Shown: piece by piece, positions 45,967 through 54,159 of the stretch
Numbering within the stretch: the first letter of the stretch is position 1
Layout of the letters: each line of letters begins with the position of its first letter
From: Parvibaculum sp.
GTDB taxonomy: Bacteria > Pseudomonadota > Alphaproteobacteria > Parvibaculales > Parvibaculaceae
Reading direction: 5' to 3'
Length of the DNA: 64,000 bases
NCBI GenBank assembly: GCA_030645235.1
Contig: JAUSMV010000030.1
Location: 806,001 to 870,000, forward strand
Made by a program: the position numbers and the translations under genes
Notes under the pieces: model-generated
What the model was told of the DNA's origin: nothing
The model's database searches: none
The model's input: the letters and a program-made list of their open reading frames with translations, nothing else

Positions 45967-46602
45967 TTATTGGGCGGCGTTTTTCGGTCTGACAAACTCG
46001 GCTTCGATGGAAACGCGGACCTCATTGCCAACGGCAGGCCACCAGGCACTCATGCCCCAAAGGCTACGATCAAACTTTCCGGTGGCGGAAAAACCCAGCG
46101 TGTCGAGACCTGTCAGCGGATCGGGTGCGCCGCCGTTGAACGTGACATTAAGCGTCACGGGATGGCTCTTGCCGCGCATGGTGAGTGTGCCTGTCATCTC
46201 GCCGGTTTTGGCTCCGGTGCGTTTTATCGACGTGCTTTGAAACGTGATGTCGGGAAAGCGCGCGGCGTCGAACATATCAGTGCCCGTGAGCTGCTTGTCG
46301 AGATCGGGATTGCGCGTGTTGACGCTGGCGGCTTTCACCACAACTTTAACGCTGCTTTTTTCCGGCGCGTCAGCAATGGCGACAAGCGTCGCATCCATTT
46401 TGTCAAAGCGTGTGACGTAACGCGAATAGCCGAAATGATCGACGTCGAAAATGAGGCTCCAGTGCAGCGGATCGAGATCGTAGGTGCCGCTGACGATCTT
46501 GACGGGATCATCATTGACCTCATGCGTCACAACATTGAAAGCGGTGCAGGCTGTGAGCAGACCGGCGGCGAGAAGCGAGAGGATGTTGCGCCGCATGGTC
46601 AT
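45967..46602 (-). CDS. YceI family protein, probable lipoprotein
   Basis: A 211-residue YceI-domain protein. The N-terminus has a basic start, hydrophobic core and LLTAC lipobox, so it is probably a lipoprotein. The lipocalin-like YceI barrel follows (YDLDPLHWSLIFDVDHFGYS, FDKMDATL, TLTMRGKSHPVTLNV). YceI proteins bind polyisoprenoids, including ubiquinone-like lipids. The start overlaps the stop of a second YceI gene (ATGA). With the cytochrome b561 gene it forms a three-gene operon. Confidence 0.9.
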   Translation of the reverse strand: MTMRRNILSLLAAGLLTACTAFNVVTHEVNDDPVKIVSGTYDLDPLHWSLIFDVDHFGYSRYVTRFDKMDATLVAIADAPEKSSVKVVVKAASVNTRNPDLDKQLTGTDMFDAARFPDITFQSTSIKRTGAKTGEMTGTLTMRGKSHPVTLNVTFNGGAPDPLTGLDTLGFSATGKFDRSLWGMSAWWPAVGNEVRVSIEAEFVRPKNAAQ

Positions 46603-47162
46603 TTGGACGTGGCCTTCATATCAATCTTCACTTTGACATCGGGCCCCGCCACCGTCGGCACGGACAGTTGCGGGTCGTTGCCGATGTTGAAGTCGAGGCG
46701 CTGCAGCACTGTTTCGCCCATAACATGCGCTTCTTTGTCTTTGATCGTCAGCGTGAAAGGCAGGATGACAGGTTGCGAAATGCCTTTGAGCGTCAATGTG
46801 CCGGTGGCGATATATTTGTCGCCACTCACATGTTCAAAGGTTTTTGCCTCAAAAGTCGCGGTCGGAAAAGCCGCTACGTTGAACCAGACGGCTTGCGGAA
46901 TATAGGCGTCTTTCTGCGTGTCGCCGGTGAGGCAGGAGCCTGTGTCGATGCGGATCACGACGCTTGAAGTGCTTAAGCTTTCGGGATCGAAGCTGATATC
47001 ACCATCAAATTTCGCGCATGCGCCGGTGAGTGGCGTCGAGCCGCCGGTCGTGCCTTGCCATGTGATCGCCTGCGGGTCGGGCGTGATCGCCCATTGCGCG
47101 GCAAAGGCGGGGGAAGCGGCACACACAAGAGCAGCGGCAAAACTCCAAAGTCTCAACCTCAT
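46599..47162 (-). CDS. YceI family periplasmic protein
   Basis: A 187-residue YceI protein with a cleavable signal peptide ending near AFAAQW. Domain signatures are FDPESLSTSSVVIRID, FPTATFEAKTFEHV and TLTLKGISQPVILPF. Unlike its neighbour it lacks a lipobox cysteine, so it should be soluble in the periplasm. It overlaps both neighbours by ATGA junctions. The pair probably bind quinones or other isoprenoids for the adjacent cytochrome b561. Confidence 0.92.
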   Translation of the reverse strand: MRLRLWSFAAALVCAASPAFAAQWAITPDPQAITWQGTTGGSTPLTGACAKFDGDISFDPESLSTSSVVIRIDTGSCLTGDTQKDAYIPQAVWFNVAAFPTATFEAKTFEHVSGDKYIATGTLTLKGISQPVILPFTLTIKDKEAHVMGETVLQRLDFNIGNDPQLSVPTVAGPDVKVKIDMKATSK

Positions 47163-47752
47163 TTATTTCCCCGTCTGAAATGAGAACGCGTGGGCCACAT
47201 GCGCGTCAGAATATCGTCTTTGAGCCAAAAGTGATGCGCCAATGCGGCGGCAGCATGACCAAGCAACAGGAGACCCGCAGCCCAGGCCAGAAGAAAATGG
47301 GCGAGCGAGGCAGCGGCACCGATCTCTGCCTTGGCGGGGCTTGCCACCACAAAACCCAGATGCGGCAGGTCGATAAGACCGAACAAAAGCGTCGGGATGC
47401 CATAGGGCGAGGCCGAGACAATGACCCAACCGAGAAGCGGCATCGCAAGGAGCGCAAAATAGAGGCCGTAATGGGTGAGATGTGCGGCGCGGACCTGCCA
47501 TTTGGGCATGGCGGCGGGTAGCGGCGGCGGGGCGCTGATGAACCGCCAGACGAGACGCGAGGTGGCGAGCACAAAAATCAATGCACCAATGGATTTATGG
47601 CTCTGATAGAGCGGAAAAGTCATGGGATCGGTGAGCGGCAGATTGGTCATGGCAATGCCGACGCCCATTTGCGCCAGAAACAGACCCGCCAAGACCCAAT
47701 GCAGGGCAATCGTGACAAGACCATAGCGATTTTCGGTGTTCGATAGCTGCAT
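47159..47752 (-). CDS. Cytochrome b561
   Basis: A 197-residue inner-membrane diheme cytochrome. Four helices carry the heme His ligands: TIALHWVLAGLF, LYQSHKSIGALIF, and LAHFLLAWAAGLLLLGHAAAAL with HHFWLKDD after it. It moves electrons between the quinone pool and a periplasmic partner; in E. coli the homologue also removes superoxide. I use the ATG at 47752, since the upstream alternative is a TTG. It heads the operon with two yceI genes, the same pairing as yceJ-yceI in E. coli. Confidence 0.93.
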   Translation of the reverse strand: MQLSNTENRYGLVTIALHWVLAGLFLAQMGVGIAMTNLPLTDPMTFPLYQSHKSIGALIFVLATSRLVWRFISAPPPLPAAMPKWQVRAAHLTHYGLYFALLAMPLLGWVIVSASPYGIPTLLFGLIDLPHLGFVVASPAKAEIGAAASLAHFLLAWAAGLLLLGHAAAALAHHFWLKDDILTRMWPTRSHFRRGNK

Positions 47753-47949
47753 GAACCGTCTCAAATGATGTGTGCGCCATCATGCTCTGTGGAAAACTTA
47801 AGCGCAAAGGCCCCGTAGCGTTACAAGCCCGCAATGCGTGTCTTTGGCGGGCGCTCCATGCTAGTTTTTGCGGGCATTAAACGAATCACGCTTTTGCCGG
47901 TCCTGCACATTCAGAACCCAAGCGGACGCGAACACATCCGGAGGATCCC

Positions 47950-48351
47950 ATGCTGAGTTATTCGCTCGAAATCATCGGCGTCTATATCGGTCTCAATCTG
48001 CTCATCAATTTCTTTCTGGCCTATCGCGTGTCGGCAAACCGCGTGCGGGCCAATGTGATGACGGGCACGGGCGACGATGGTGGCCTCTACAATGCCAATC
48101 GCGCCCATATCACTAATGTGGAATACACGCCGATCATCCTGATCGGCCTCATTTGCCTCCATCTTTTGTCCGGCTCGATCTATGTCATTCATGCCGTCGG
48201 CCTGCTGCTCACTGTCGGTCGCATCCTGCATGCGATGGGACTTTCGTCGGCGGCTGAAAAATCAACACCGCCGCGCCTCATCGGCACGATCATGACATGG
48301 CTTGCCCAGATCATCGCCGCCGTCGGTTGCCTCTACTACGCTCTCCTCTGA
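47950..48351 (+). CDS. MAPEG family membrane protein
   Basis: A 133-residue four-helix membrane protein. NANRAHITNVEYTPIILIGL carries the R-A-H-x-N-x-x-E-x-x-P motif for glutathione binding in the MAPEG family, and GRILHAMGL follows. Eukaryotic relatives are microsomal glutathione transferases and eicosanoid enzymes; the bacterial role is mostly unknown. GGAGG lies five bases before the ATG. It is 18 bases upstream of pmbA. Confidence 0.92.
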   Translation: MLSYSLEIIGVYIGLNLLINFFLAYRVSANRVRANVMTGTGDDGGLYNANRAHITNVEYTPIILIGLICLHLLSGSIYVIHAVGLLLTVGRILHAMGLSSAAEKSTPPRLIGTIMTWLAQIIAAVGCLYYALL

Positions 48352-48369
48352 CTTTTTGAGTTTGTTTCC

Positions 48370-49737
48370 ATGTCCAAAGTGAGTTCCGCCACGGCCAAAC
48401 CGGTAAGCGTCCTTGATGACGCCGCCATGCTGGTTGAGCGCGCCCTGAAAGCGGGTGCGGATGCTGCCGAAGCGATTGTGCTGGAAGGCCAGTCGCTCGG
48501 CGTGTCGTGGCGGCTTGGCAAGCTGGAAGATGTGGAGCGCTCGGAAGGCCGCGATGTGGGCCTGCGCGTTTTCATCGGCAAGCGCGCGGCAACGGTCTCG
48601 ACAACGGACCTCTCCGAACGATCCTTAAAGCCGCTCATCGAGCGCGTTGTCGCGATGGCACGCATTGCGCCGGAAGACCCTTATGCGGCGCTCGCTGAGA
48701 AAGCCTTGCTGGCGCGTGATCTTCCCGACCTCGACATTGACGATGCGTCCCATGTGCCCAGCGCGGAAGATCTGGCGAAGCTCTCCGCGGAAGCGGAAGA
48801 GGCGGCGCTTGCCGTCAAAGGCGTCACAAACTCAGGCGGCGCGGGCGCAAGCTGGGGGCGGTCTGGCATTGCACTTGTGACATCGGAAGGTTTTTCCGGC
48901 TCCTATTCCGGCACATCGTTTTCCGTCTCCTGTTCGGTGCTGGCCGGTGAAGGCACGGGCATGGAGCGCGACTATGATTATTCGAGCACGCGCCATCAGA
49001 GCGATCTTGAGGCGGCAGCGCCCATCGGCCGTTCGGCGGGTGAGCGCGCGGTGCGGCGTCTCTCACCCCGCAAAGTGAAGTCGCAATCGGTGCCCATCAT
49101 TTATGATCCGCGCGTCTCGTCCGGTCTTGTCGGGCATTTTGCGGGTGCGATTTCCGGTGCCGCCATCGCGCGTAAAACGAGCTTCCTGCAACAATCGATG
49201 GGCAAGCGCGTTTTTGCCGAGGGCATTTCGATTGTGGACAATCCGCATCTTAAGCGCGGGCTGCGCTCCAAACCCTTTGACGGTGAGGGCGTCGCCAACC
49301 GCCGCTTTCAACTGATCGATGACGGTGTGCTGACCACATGGTTGCTCGACACGGCCTCGGCGCGCCAGCTCGGTCTCACCACAACAGGCCATGCCGCGCG
49401 CGGCACGGGCGGGCCGCCCTCGCCGTCCACGACGAACCTCTATATGGAAGCCGGTACGGTCTCGCCGGAAGATCTGATGGCCGATATTGCCGATGGTCTC
49501 TACATCACCGAAATGATCGGCATGGGCGTCAATGGTGTCACCGGCGACTATAGCCGCGGCGCATCGGGCTTCTGGATTGAAAACGGCAAACTCTCTTATC
49601 CCGTGAGCGAAATCACGGTGGCGGGGAACCTCAAAGACATGTTCCTCCATCTCACGCCTGCCAATGATCTCGAATTCAAGCAAGGCACCAACGCCCCCAC
49701 CATCCGCGTCGAGGGCATGACCATTGCCGGCACCTGA
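48370..49737 (+). CDS. pmbA: Metalloprotease subunit PmbA (TldE)
   Basis: The 455-residue non-catalytic partner of TldD. It has the family fold but lacks a HExxxH motif; the equivalent region reads SSGLVGHFAGAISGAAIARK. The C-terminus has TNLYMEAGTVSPEDLMADIADG and the GFWIENGKLSYPVSEITVAGN stretch typical of PmbA. tldD is encoded 31 kb away (15873). It overlaps the CysQ-like gene by 14 bases, an order common in Hyphomicrobiales. Confidence 0.95.
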   Translation: MSKVSSATAKPVSVLDDAAMLVERALKAGADAAEAIVLEGQSLGVSWRLGKLEDVERSEGRDVGLRVFIGKRAATVSTTDLSERSLKPLIERVVAMARIAPEDPYAALAEKALLARDLPDLDIDDASHVPSAEDLAKLSAEAEEAALAVKGVTNSGGAGASWGRSGIALVTSEGFSGSYSGTSFSVSCSVLAGEGTGMERDYDYSSTRHQSDLEAAAPIGRSAGERAVRRLSPRKVKSQSVPIIYDPRVSSGLVGHFAGAISGAAIARKTSFLQQSMGKRVFAEGISIVDNPHLKRGLRSKPFDGEGVANRRFQLIDDGVLTTWLLDTASARQLGLTTTGHAARGTGGPPSPSTTNLYMEAGTVSPEDLMADIADGLYITEMIGMGVNGVTGDYSRGASGFWIENGKLSYPVSEITVAGNLKDMFLHLTPANDLEFKQGTNAPTIRVEGMTIAGT

Positions 49738-50536
49738 GCCAGAGTTTTCCCGCAGCGATGACCGCACCCTTCTCAATGAAGCGGTGCGCGAGGCAGGCCG
49801 GATTGCCCTGACCTTCTATCAGACCAAACTCAAGACATGGATGAAAGACGGCGACAGCATCGTCACGGAAGCTGACATTGCCGTAAACGATCAGTTGCAA
49901 AAGGCACTCGCCCATGCGCGGCCTGCCTATGGCTGGCTGTCTGAAGAAACCGAGGATGATGCGGGTCGTCTCTCGCGTGCCCGCGTCTGGGTGGTTGATC
50001 CCATCGATGGAACGCGCGCCTTTGCCAAGGGCAAGCCGCATTTTACGATCTCTGTGGCTCTGGTTGAAAACGGACGTCCCGTGCTCGCCGCTTTGTTTAA
50101 TCCGGCAACGGATGAATTTTTTGAGGCCGAGGCCGGTGCCGGTGCGCTTCTCAACGGCAAGGCGATCCGTCCGGGACGCCGTACCGAGATTGCAGGCGCG
50201 CGCATGGCCGCCCACGGGCCGATGTTCAAACATCCTGCCTGGCCGGCACCATGGCCCGAGATGGAAATCATCGAGCGCAATTCGGTTGCTTACCGGATCG
50301 CGCTTGTCGCTTGTGATGCGGTGGATGCCGCCATCGCGCTCAACGGCAAAAACGATTGGGACCTCGCCGCCGCCGATCTCATCCTCACGGAATCAGGCGG
50401 GCGCTTCACCAGCCATGACGGCAAAATCTTCATCTATAACCGCGAAGTGACACGCCATCGCAGCATGGTCGCGGCCGGACCCGAACTATACGAAGTGCTG
50501 TTTCAGCGCCTCGGCGCGCTGAAGCTGCCGGGCTGA
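49724..50536 (+). CDS. Inositol monophosphatase family 3'(2'),5'-bisphosphate nucleotidase (CysQ-like)
   Basis: A 270-residue Mg-dependent phosphatase. The EETED metal ligand lies near residue 66, VWVVDPIDGTRAF is the FIG/IMP core motif, and WDLAAADLILTESGG is the third ligand region. It probably removes phosphate from PAP or inositol phosphates. The start is a TTG at 49724, inside the pmbA end, with GAGGG upstream. The order pmbA-cysQ-DUF4170-waaA is a known Hyphomicrobiales arrangement. Confidence 0.92.
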   Translation: MPAPEPEFSRSDDRTLLNEAVREAGRIALTFYQTKLKTWMKDGDSIVTEADIAVNDQLQKALAHARPAYGWLSEETEDDAGRLSRARVWVVDPIDGTRAFAKGKPHFTISVALVENGRPVLAALFNPATDEFFEAEAGAGALLNGKAIRPGRRTEIAGARMAAHGPMFKHPAWPAPWPEMEIIERNSVAYRIALVACDAVDAAIALNGKNDWDLAAADLILTESGGRFTSHDGKIFIYNREVTRHRSMVAAGPELYEVLFQRLGALKLPG

Positions 50537-50644
50537 TTTCACCAGCGCATCTGTTCAATTGCGTACATATTTTGGTCAGGCCGTGATAGAATTACACAAC
50601 GAATCTTTATTGAGCGGTGGGTTTATCCGGTAAATGGGCAAGCG

Positions 50645-50899
50645 ATGACCAAGCAATTGCTTCATCTCGTGATCGGCGGCGAATTAAAGGACCTCAACGG
50701 GACCGAATTTCGCGACACCAATGCCATCGACATGGTCGGCGTGTTTCCCGACTATGCCAGCGCCCATGCCGCATGGAAGTCTGCGGCGCTCCGCACAGTG
50801 GACAATGCCCATACGCGCTATTTCATCGTTCACCTCCACCGTCTGATGGACCCCGAAAACGAGCATGCGCATGACGACGCGCATGATCACGACGCGTGA
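50645..50899 (+). CDS. DUF4170 family protein
   Basis: An 84-residue soluble protein of the DUF4170 family. LLHLVIGGELKDLNGTEFRD and VGVFPDYASAHAAWKSAA are the conserved core; the C-terminus is His/Asp-rich (DPENEHAHDDAHDHDA) and could bind metal. No function is known, but it is regularly encoded between the CysQ-like phosphatase and lipid A genes. Its stop overlaps the TspO start (GTGA). Confidence 0.88.
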   Translation: MTKQLLHLVIGGELKDLNGTEFRDTNAIDMVGVFPDYASAHAAWKSAALRTVDNAHTRYFIVHLHRLMDPENEHAHDDAHDHDA

Positions 50900-51444
50900 G
50901 CGGCCTCGACACGGGTTCGTCGCGTGCCCGCTCCGGACATGCGACTGAGCCAGCCCAGACGCCGGGTGTCCTCCTCTCGATCCTGATGCTCTTTGCCTTT
51001 CTCGGCATCGTCTTTGCCTGTGCGGCGGCCGGTGCCTATGTGACCACGAACAATCTTGAAAGCTGGTACGAAGGCATCGCCAAGTCCGAGCTGACACCTG
51101 CCAATTGGGTTTTTCCGATTGTCTGGAATTTCCTGTTTTTCCTCATGGGCCTTTCAGCTTGGCTCGTCTGGCGCGCGGCAGGCGGGCTCAACGAGGCGGG
51201 GCTCGCGCTCTCCGTTTTTGCCGCGCAGTTGATGCTTAACTTTGGCTGGTCTGTGATCTTTTTCGGATTGCACATGCCGGGCTTTGCAACGCTTGAGATC
51301 ATCGTTCTCGATGCCGCCATTGTGTTGACGATCTGGACTTTCTGGCAGCACAGTCGCCTTGCGGCTCTGCTCCTCGTGCCCTATCTCCTCTGGTGCCTCT
51401 TTGCCGCTTGGCTGACGGCAGCGGTTTGGATGCTTAACAGCTGA
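50896..51444 (+). CDS. TspO/MBR family membrane protein
   Basis: A 182-residue protein with five helices. PANWVFPIVWNFLFFLMGLS, LMLNFGWSVIFFGLHMPG and the W-rich VPYLLWCLFAAWLTAAVW match tryptophan-rich sensory proteins. TspO binds porphyrins and cholesterol-like ligands; in Rhodobacter it modulates photosystem genes. The N-terminal 35 residues are polar and lie before the first helix. It starts at a GTG overlapping the DUF4170 stop, so it is coupled to that gene, an unusual place for it. Confidence 0.9.
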   Translation: MSGLDTGSSRARSGHATEPAQTPGVLLSILMLFAFLGIVFACAAAGAYVTTNNLESWYEGIAKSELTPANWVFPIVWNFLFFLMGLSAWLVWRAAGGLNEAGLALSVFAAQLMLNFGWSVIFFGLHMPGFATLEIIVLDAAIVLTIWTFWQHSRLAALLLVPYLLWCLFAAWLTAAVWMLNS

Positions 51445-51575
51445 AAGTCATGATGCCGCAAGGCAAATAACTCAACAGGCATCTGTATTTACCAATATTT
51501 TCCAGCCTCGGCTGATGTGGCGCCGCCTGACCCCGCATGGTATGGTCCCGCCCGCATAACTCCATGAGGTTGCCG

Positions 51576-53417
51576 TTGACCAACGAGCCGATTCCCAGCA
51601 AACAAGCCGCGCCTGCGCCAGAGTACCTCAAGACATTTGATGTGCTGAAGCGGACGACGCTCGACTATTTGTTGCCCAACTGGCAGCTCGTGCTCACCTC
51701 ACTCATCGCCAGTATCATTGTCGCCGCAACGACGGGCGCCTTGCCCGTGCTCCTCAAATATGTGTTCGACGACGTCCTGCACGATAAAAATCAGGTCATG
51801 CTAGTGATGATCGCGAGTGCCGCTGTCGGTGTCAGCGCCTTCAAGGGCATCGCGTCCTATGGCTCGAACATCACAAAAAACCTGATCGGCCAAAGGATCA
51901 TTTCCTCCATTCAGGGTCGCATGTTTTCGCGCATCATCAAGGCGGACCTCGCCTGGGTGTCGGGCACCCATTCGGGCCGCTTCCTGTCGAGCTTCTCCCT
52001 CGACAGCGCCCGTGTGCGCGATGCTGTAACTATTTCCATTATCGACTTCGTGCAAAACCTGCTCACCGTCATCGCGCTGATGGGCGCGGTGTTCTGGCTC
52101 AACTGGAAGCTCGCGCTTGTCGCCAGCTCTGTGATCCCTATCGGCATCCTCTATATGCGCACGCTCGGCAAAAAGACGCGCAAGGCGAGCCGCAAGGGCA
52201 TGGAAGGCGCGGGCGATCTCTCGGCGCTCATTTCTGAAGCGCTTGGCGGCATCCGCGTCGTTAAAGCCTATGGGCAGGAAGATCGCGAGATTGCCCGCGT
52301 CAATGAATCGATCCGCCATGTTCTGAAACAAGTGATGAAGGGCTATCGCGCCAAAGCCGCCGCAAGCCCGCTCACCGAAGCCCTTTCCGGCATCGGCATC
52401 GCCGCTGTCATCTATCTCGGTGGCATAAGCGTCATTCACGGACAACTCACATCCGGTGAACTCGTTGCGTTTATTTCGGCTTTGATGCTCGCCTACCAGC
52501 CGATGAAAACCGTCGCCAATACGCAGACAATCATGCAGGACGGCGTTGCCGCGGCCACACGCCTCTTTCCCATTCTCGATATTGAACCCGATATCATTGC
52601 TGACGCTGATGCCAAGCCGTTGCATGTCACAGACGGCGCGGTGCGTTTTGATAAGGTGAGCTTTGCCTATGGCGACGGCACGCGCGCGCTCGACAATGTC
52701 TCGATCAACATTCCCAAGGGCCACACGGTTGCTCTCGTCGGCCCGTCCGGCGGTGGCAAGAGCACGACACTCAATCTCGTGCCGCGCTTTTATGATCCGA
52801 GCGAAGGCTCAATCACCATTGACGGTCAGGACATCCGCGATGTGACCCTCGCCTCACTGCGTCAGGCCAGTTCGCTCGTGACGCAGGAAGCCTTCCTGTT
52901 TGATGACACCGTGCGCGCCAATATCGCTTATGGACGGCCGGACGCGAGCGACGAAGACATTATCGCCGCGGCCCGCAACGCCGCCGCGCATGATTTCATC
53001 ATGGCCCTGCCCAACGGATATGAAACCTCGGTAGGTGAAGCGGGTTTCCGCCTGTCAGGCGGCCAGCGCCAGCGCATCGCCATTGCGCGCGCCATGTTGA
53101 AAAACGCGCCCATTCTGCTTCTCGATGAAGCCACATCGGCCCTCGACACAACTTCCGAGATGCAGGTGCAAAACGCACTTGCCGCCTTGATGGAAGGGCG
53201 CACCACACTCGTCATCGCGCATCGCCTTTCCACCATCATGCATGCCGACCGCATCTATGTGATCGAGGCGGGCCGCGTCATCGAAGAAGGCACGCATGAC
53301 GAGTTGATCGCGCTGGGCGGACTTTACGCCGAACTCAGCCAGACGCAATTTGCAGGCCTTGAGGCTAATGATGATGACGCAACATCGCTAGCTCAAGCTG
53401 TAGTCGCCGGAGAATAA
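51576..53417 (+). CDS. ABC exporter, MsbA/lipid A flippase type
   Basis: A 613-residue half-transporter with six N-terminal helices and a C-terminal ATPase. The Walker A is VGPSGGGKSTT, the signature is LSGGQRQR, and Walker B with the D loop is ILLLDEATSALD; the H loop is VIAHRLST. Homodimers of this kind export lipid A core. Its place just before the DUF374, waaA, lpxK and LpxL-like genes supports that role. The start is uncertain: I prefer the TTG at 51576 with GAGG upstream; ATGs at 51537 and 51564 have no ribosome site. Confidence 0.9.
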   Translation: MTNEPIPSKQAAPAPEYLKTFDVLKRTTLDYLLPNWQLVLTSLIASIIVAATTGALPVLLKYVFDDVLHDKNQVMLVMIASAAVGVSAFKGIASYGSNITKNLIGQRIISSIQGRMFSRIIKADLAWVSGTHSGRFLSSFSLDSARVRDAVTISIIDFVQNLLTVIALMGAVFWLNWKLALVASSVIPIGILYMRTLGKKTRKASRKGMEGAGDLSALISEALGGIRVVKAYGQEDREIARVNESIRHVLKQVMKGYRAKAAASPLTEALSGIGIAAVIYLGGISVIHGQLTSGELVAFISALMLAYQPMKTVANTQTIMQDGVAAATRLFPILDIEPDIIADADAKPLHVTDGAVRFDKVSFAYGDGTRALDNVSINIPKGHTVALVGPSGGGKSTTLNLVPRFYDPSEGSITIDGQDIRDVTLASLRQASSLVTQEAFLFDDTVRANIAYGRPDASDEDIIAAARNAAAHDFIMALPNGYETSVGEAGFRLSGGQRQRIAIARAMLKNAPILLLDEATSALDTTSEMQVQNALAALMEGRTTLVIAHRLSTIMHADRIYVIEAGRVIEEGTHDELIALGGLYAELSQTQFAGLEANDDDATSLAQAVVAGE

Positions 53418-53424
53418 CCGCCTG

Positions 53425-54159
53425 ATGATCGGCAAACGCATTGTTCAGAGTGAAGCCTTCAAAACGGCGGTCGGATTTTCCGTCGCGATGGTGCTCAAAT
53501 TTATCCGCCTGACGACCCGCTTTGAGACCCAGGGCATGGACATTGCGCAACGCTTCTGGTCCAACGATGAACCTTTCATCGGCGCGACATGGCACGGGCA
53601 AAATCTGATCCTGCCGACCTTCTGGCACAATTGGCGCGAGATGCGCATTCTCGTGTCGCGTCACGGCGATGGTGAGATCGTCTCAAAAATCATGTATTTC
53701 CTCGGCGTCGGCACTATTCGCGGATCGGGCGTGCCAAAGGGCGAAGAGCGCCGCGAGAAGCACAAAGGCAAAGGCGGCGCAGGCGCATTGCGCGCCATGG
53801 TGCGTGCGCTCGGCGAGAATATCTCCATCGGCCTCACCGCTGATCTGCCGCCCGGTCCTGCGCGCCGCGCGGGCGACGGCATTATCATGCTGGCGCGCCT
53901 GTCAGGTCGTCCCATTGTGCCTGTTGCGGCCACCACGCGCGCACGCATCACGCTCAACAATTGGGATCGCTTCACGATCAATCTGCCTTTCTCCAAAGGC
54001 GCTCTTGTGTGGGGCGAGCCGATCTATGTGCCACGCGACGCTGACCCTGAAACGCTGGAAGCGGCGCGTCTCAGCGTCGAGCAGGCGCTGAACGCCGTCG
54101 CCGAAGAAGCTGAACGCATTGTCGGCCGCCGCCCCAAAGCGGGCGGTTCCAAAACGTGA
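53425..54159 (+). CDS. DUF374 lysophospholipid acyltransferase-like protein
   Basis: A 244-residue protein of the DUF374 branch of the acyltransferase family. The active-site-like segment is ATWHGQNLILP, and SRHGDGEIVSKIMYFLG and ADLPPGPARRAGDGIIMLARLSG follow. No classical HX4D is apparent except S-R-H-G-D-G. It has one hydrophobic N-terminal segment. It is found between msbA-like and waaA genes in many alphaproteobacteria, presumably acylating lipid A or a precursor. Its stop overlaps the waaA start (GTGA). Confidence 0.88.
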   Translation: MIGKRIVQSEAFKTAVGFSVAMVLKFIRLTTRFETQGMDIAQRFWSNDEPFIGATWHGQNLILPTFWHNWREMRILVSRHGDGEIVSKIMYFLGVGTIRGSGVPKGEERREKHKGKGGAGALRAMVRALGENISIGLTADLPPGPARRAGDGIIMLARLSGRPIVPVAATTRARITLNNWDRFTINLPFSKGALVWGEPIYVPRDADPETLEAARLSVEQALNAVAEEAERIVGRRPKAGGSKT

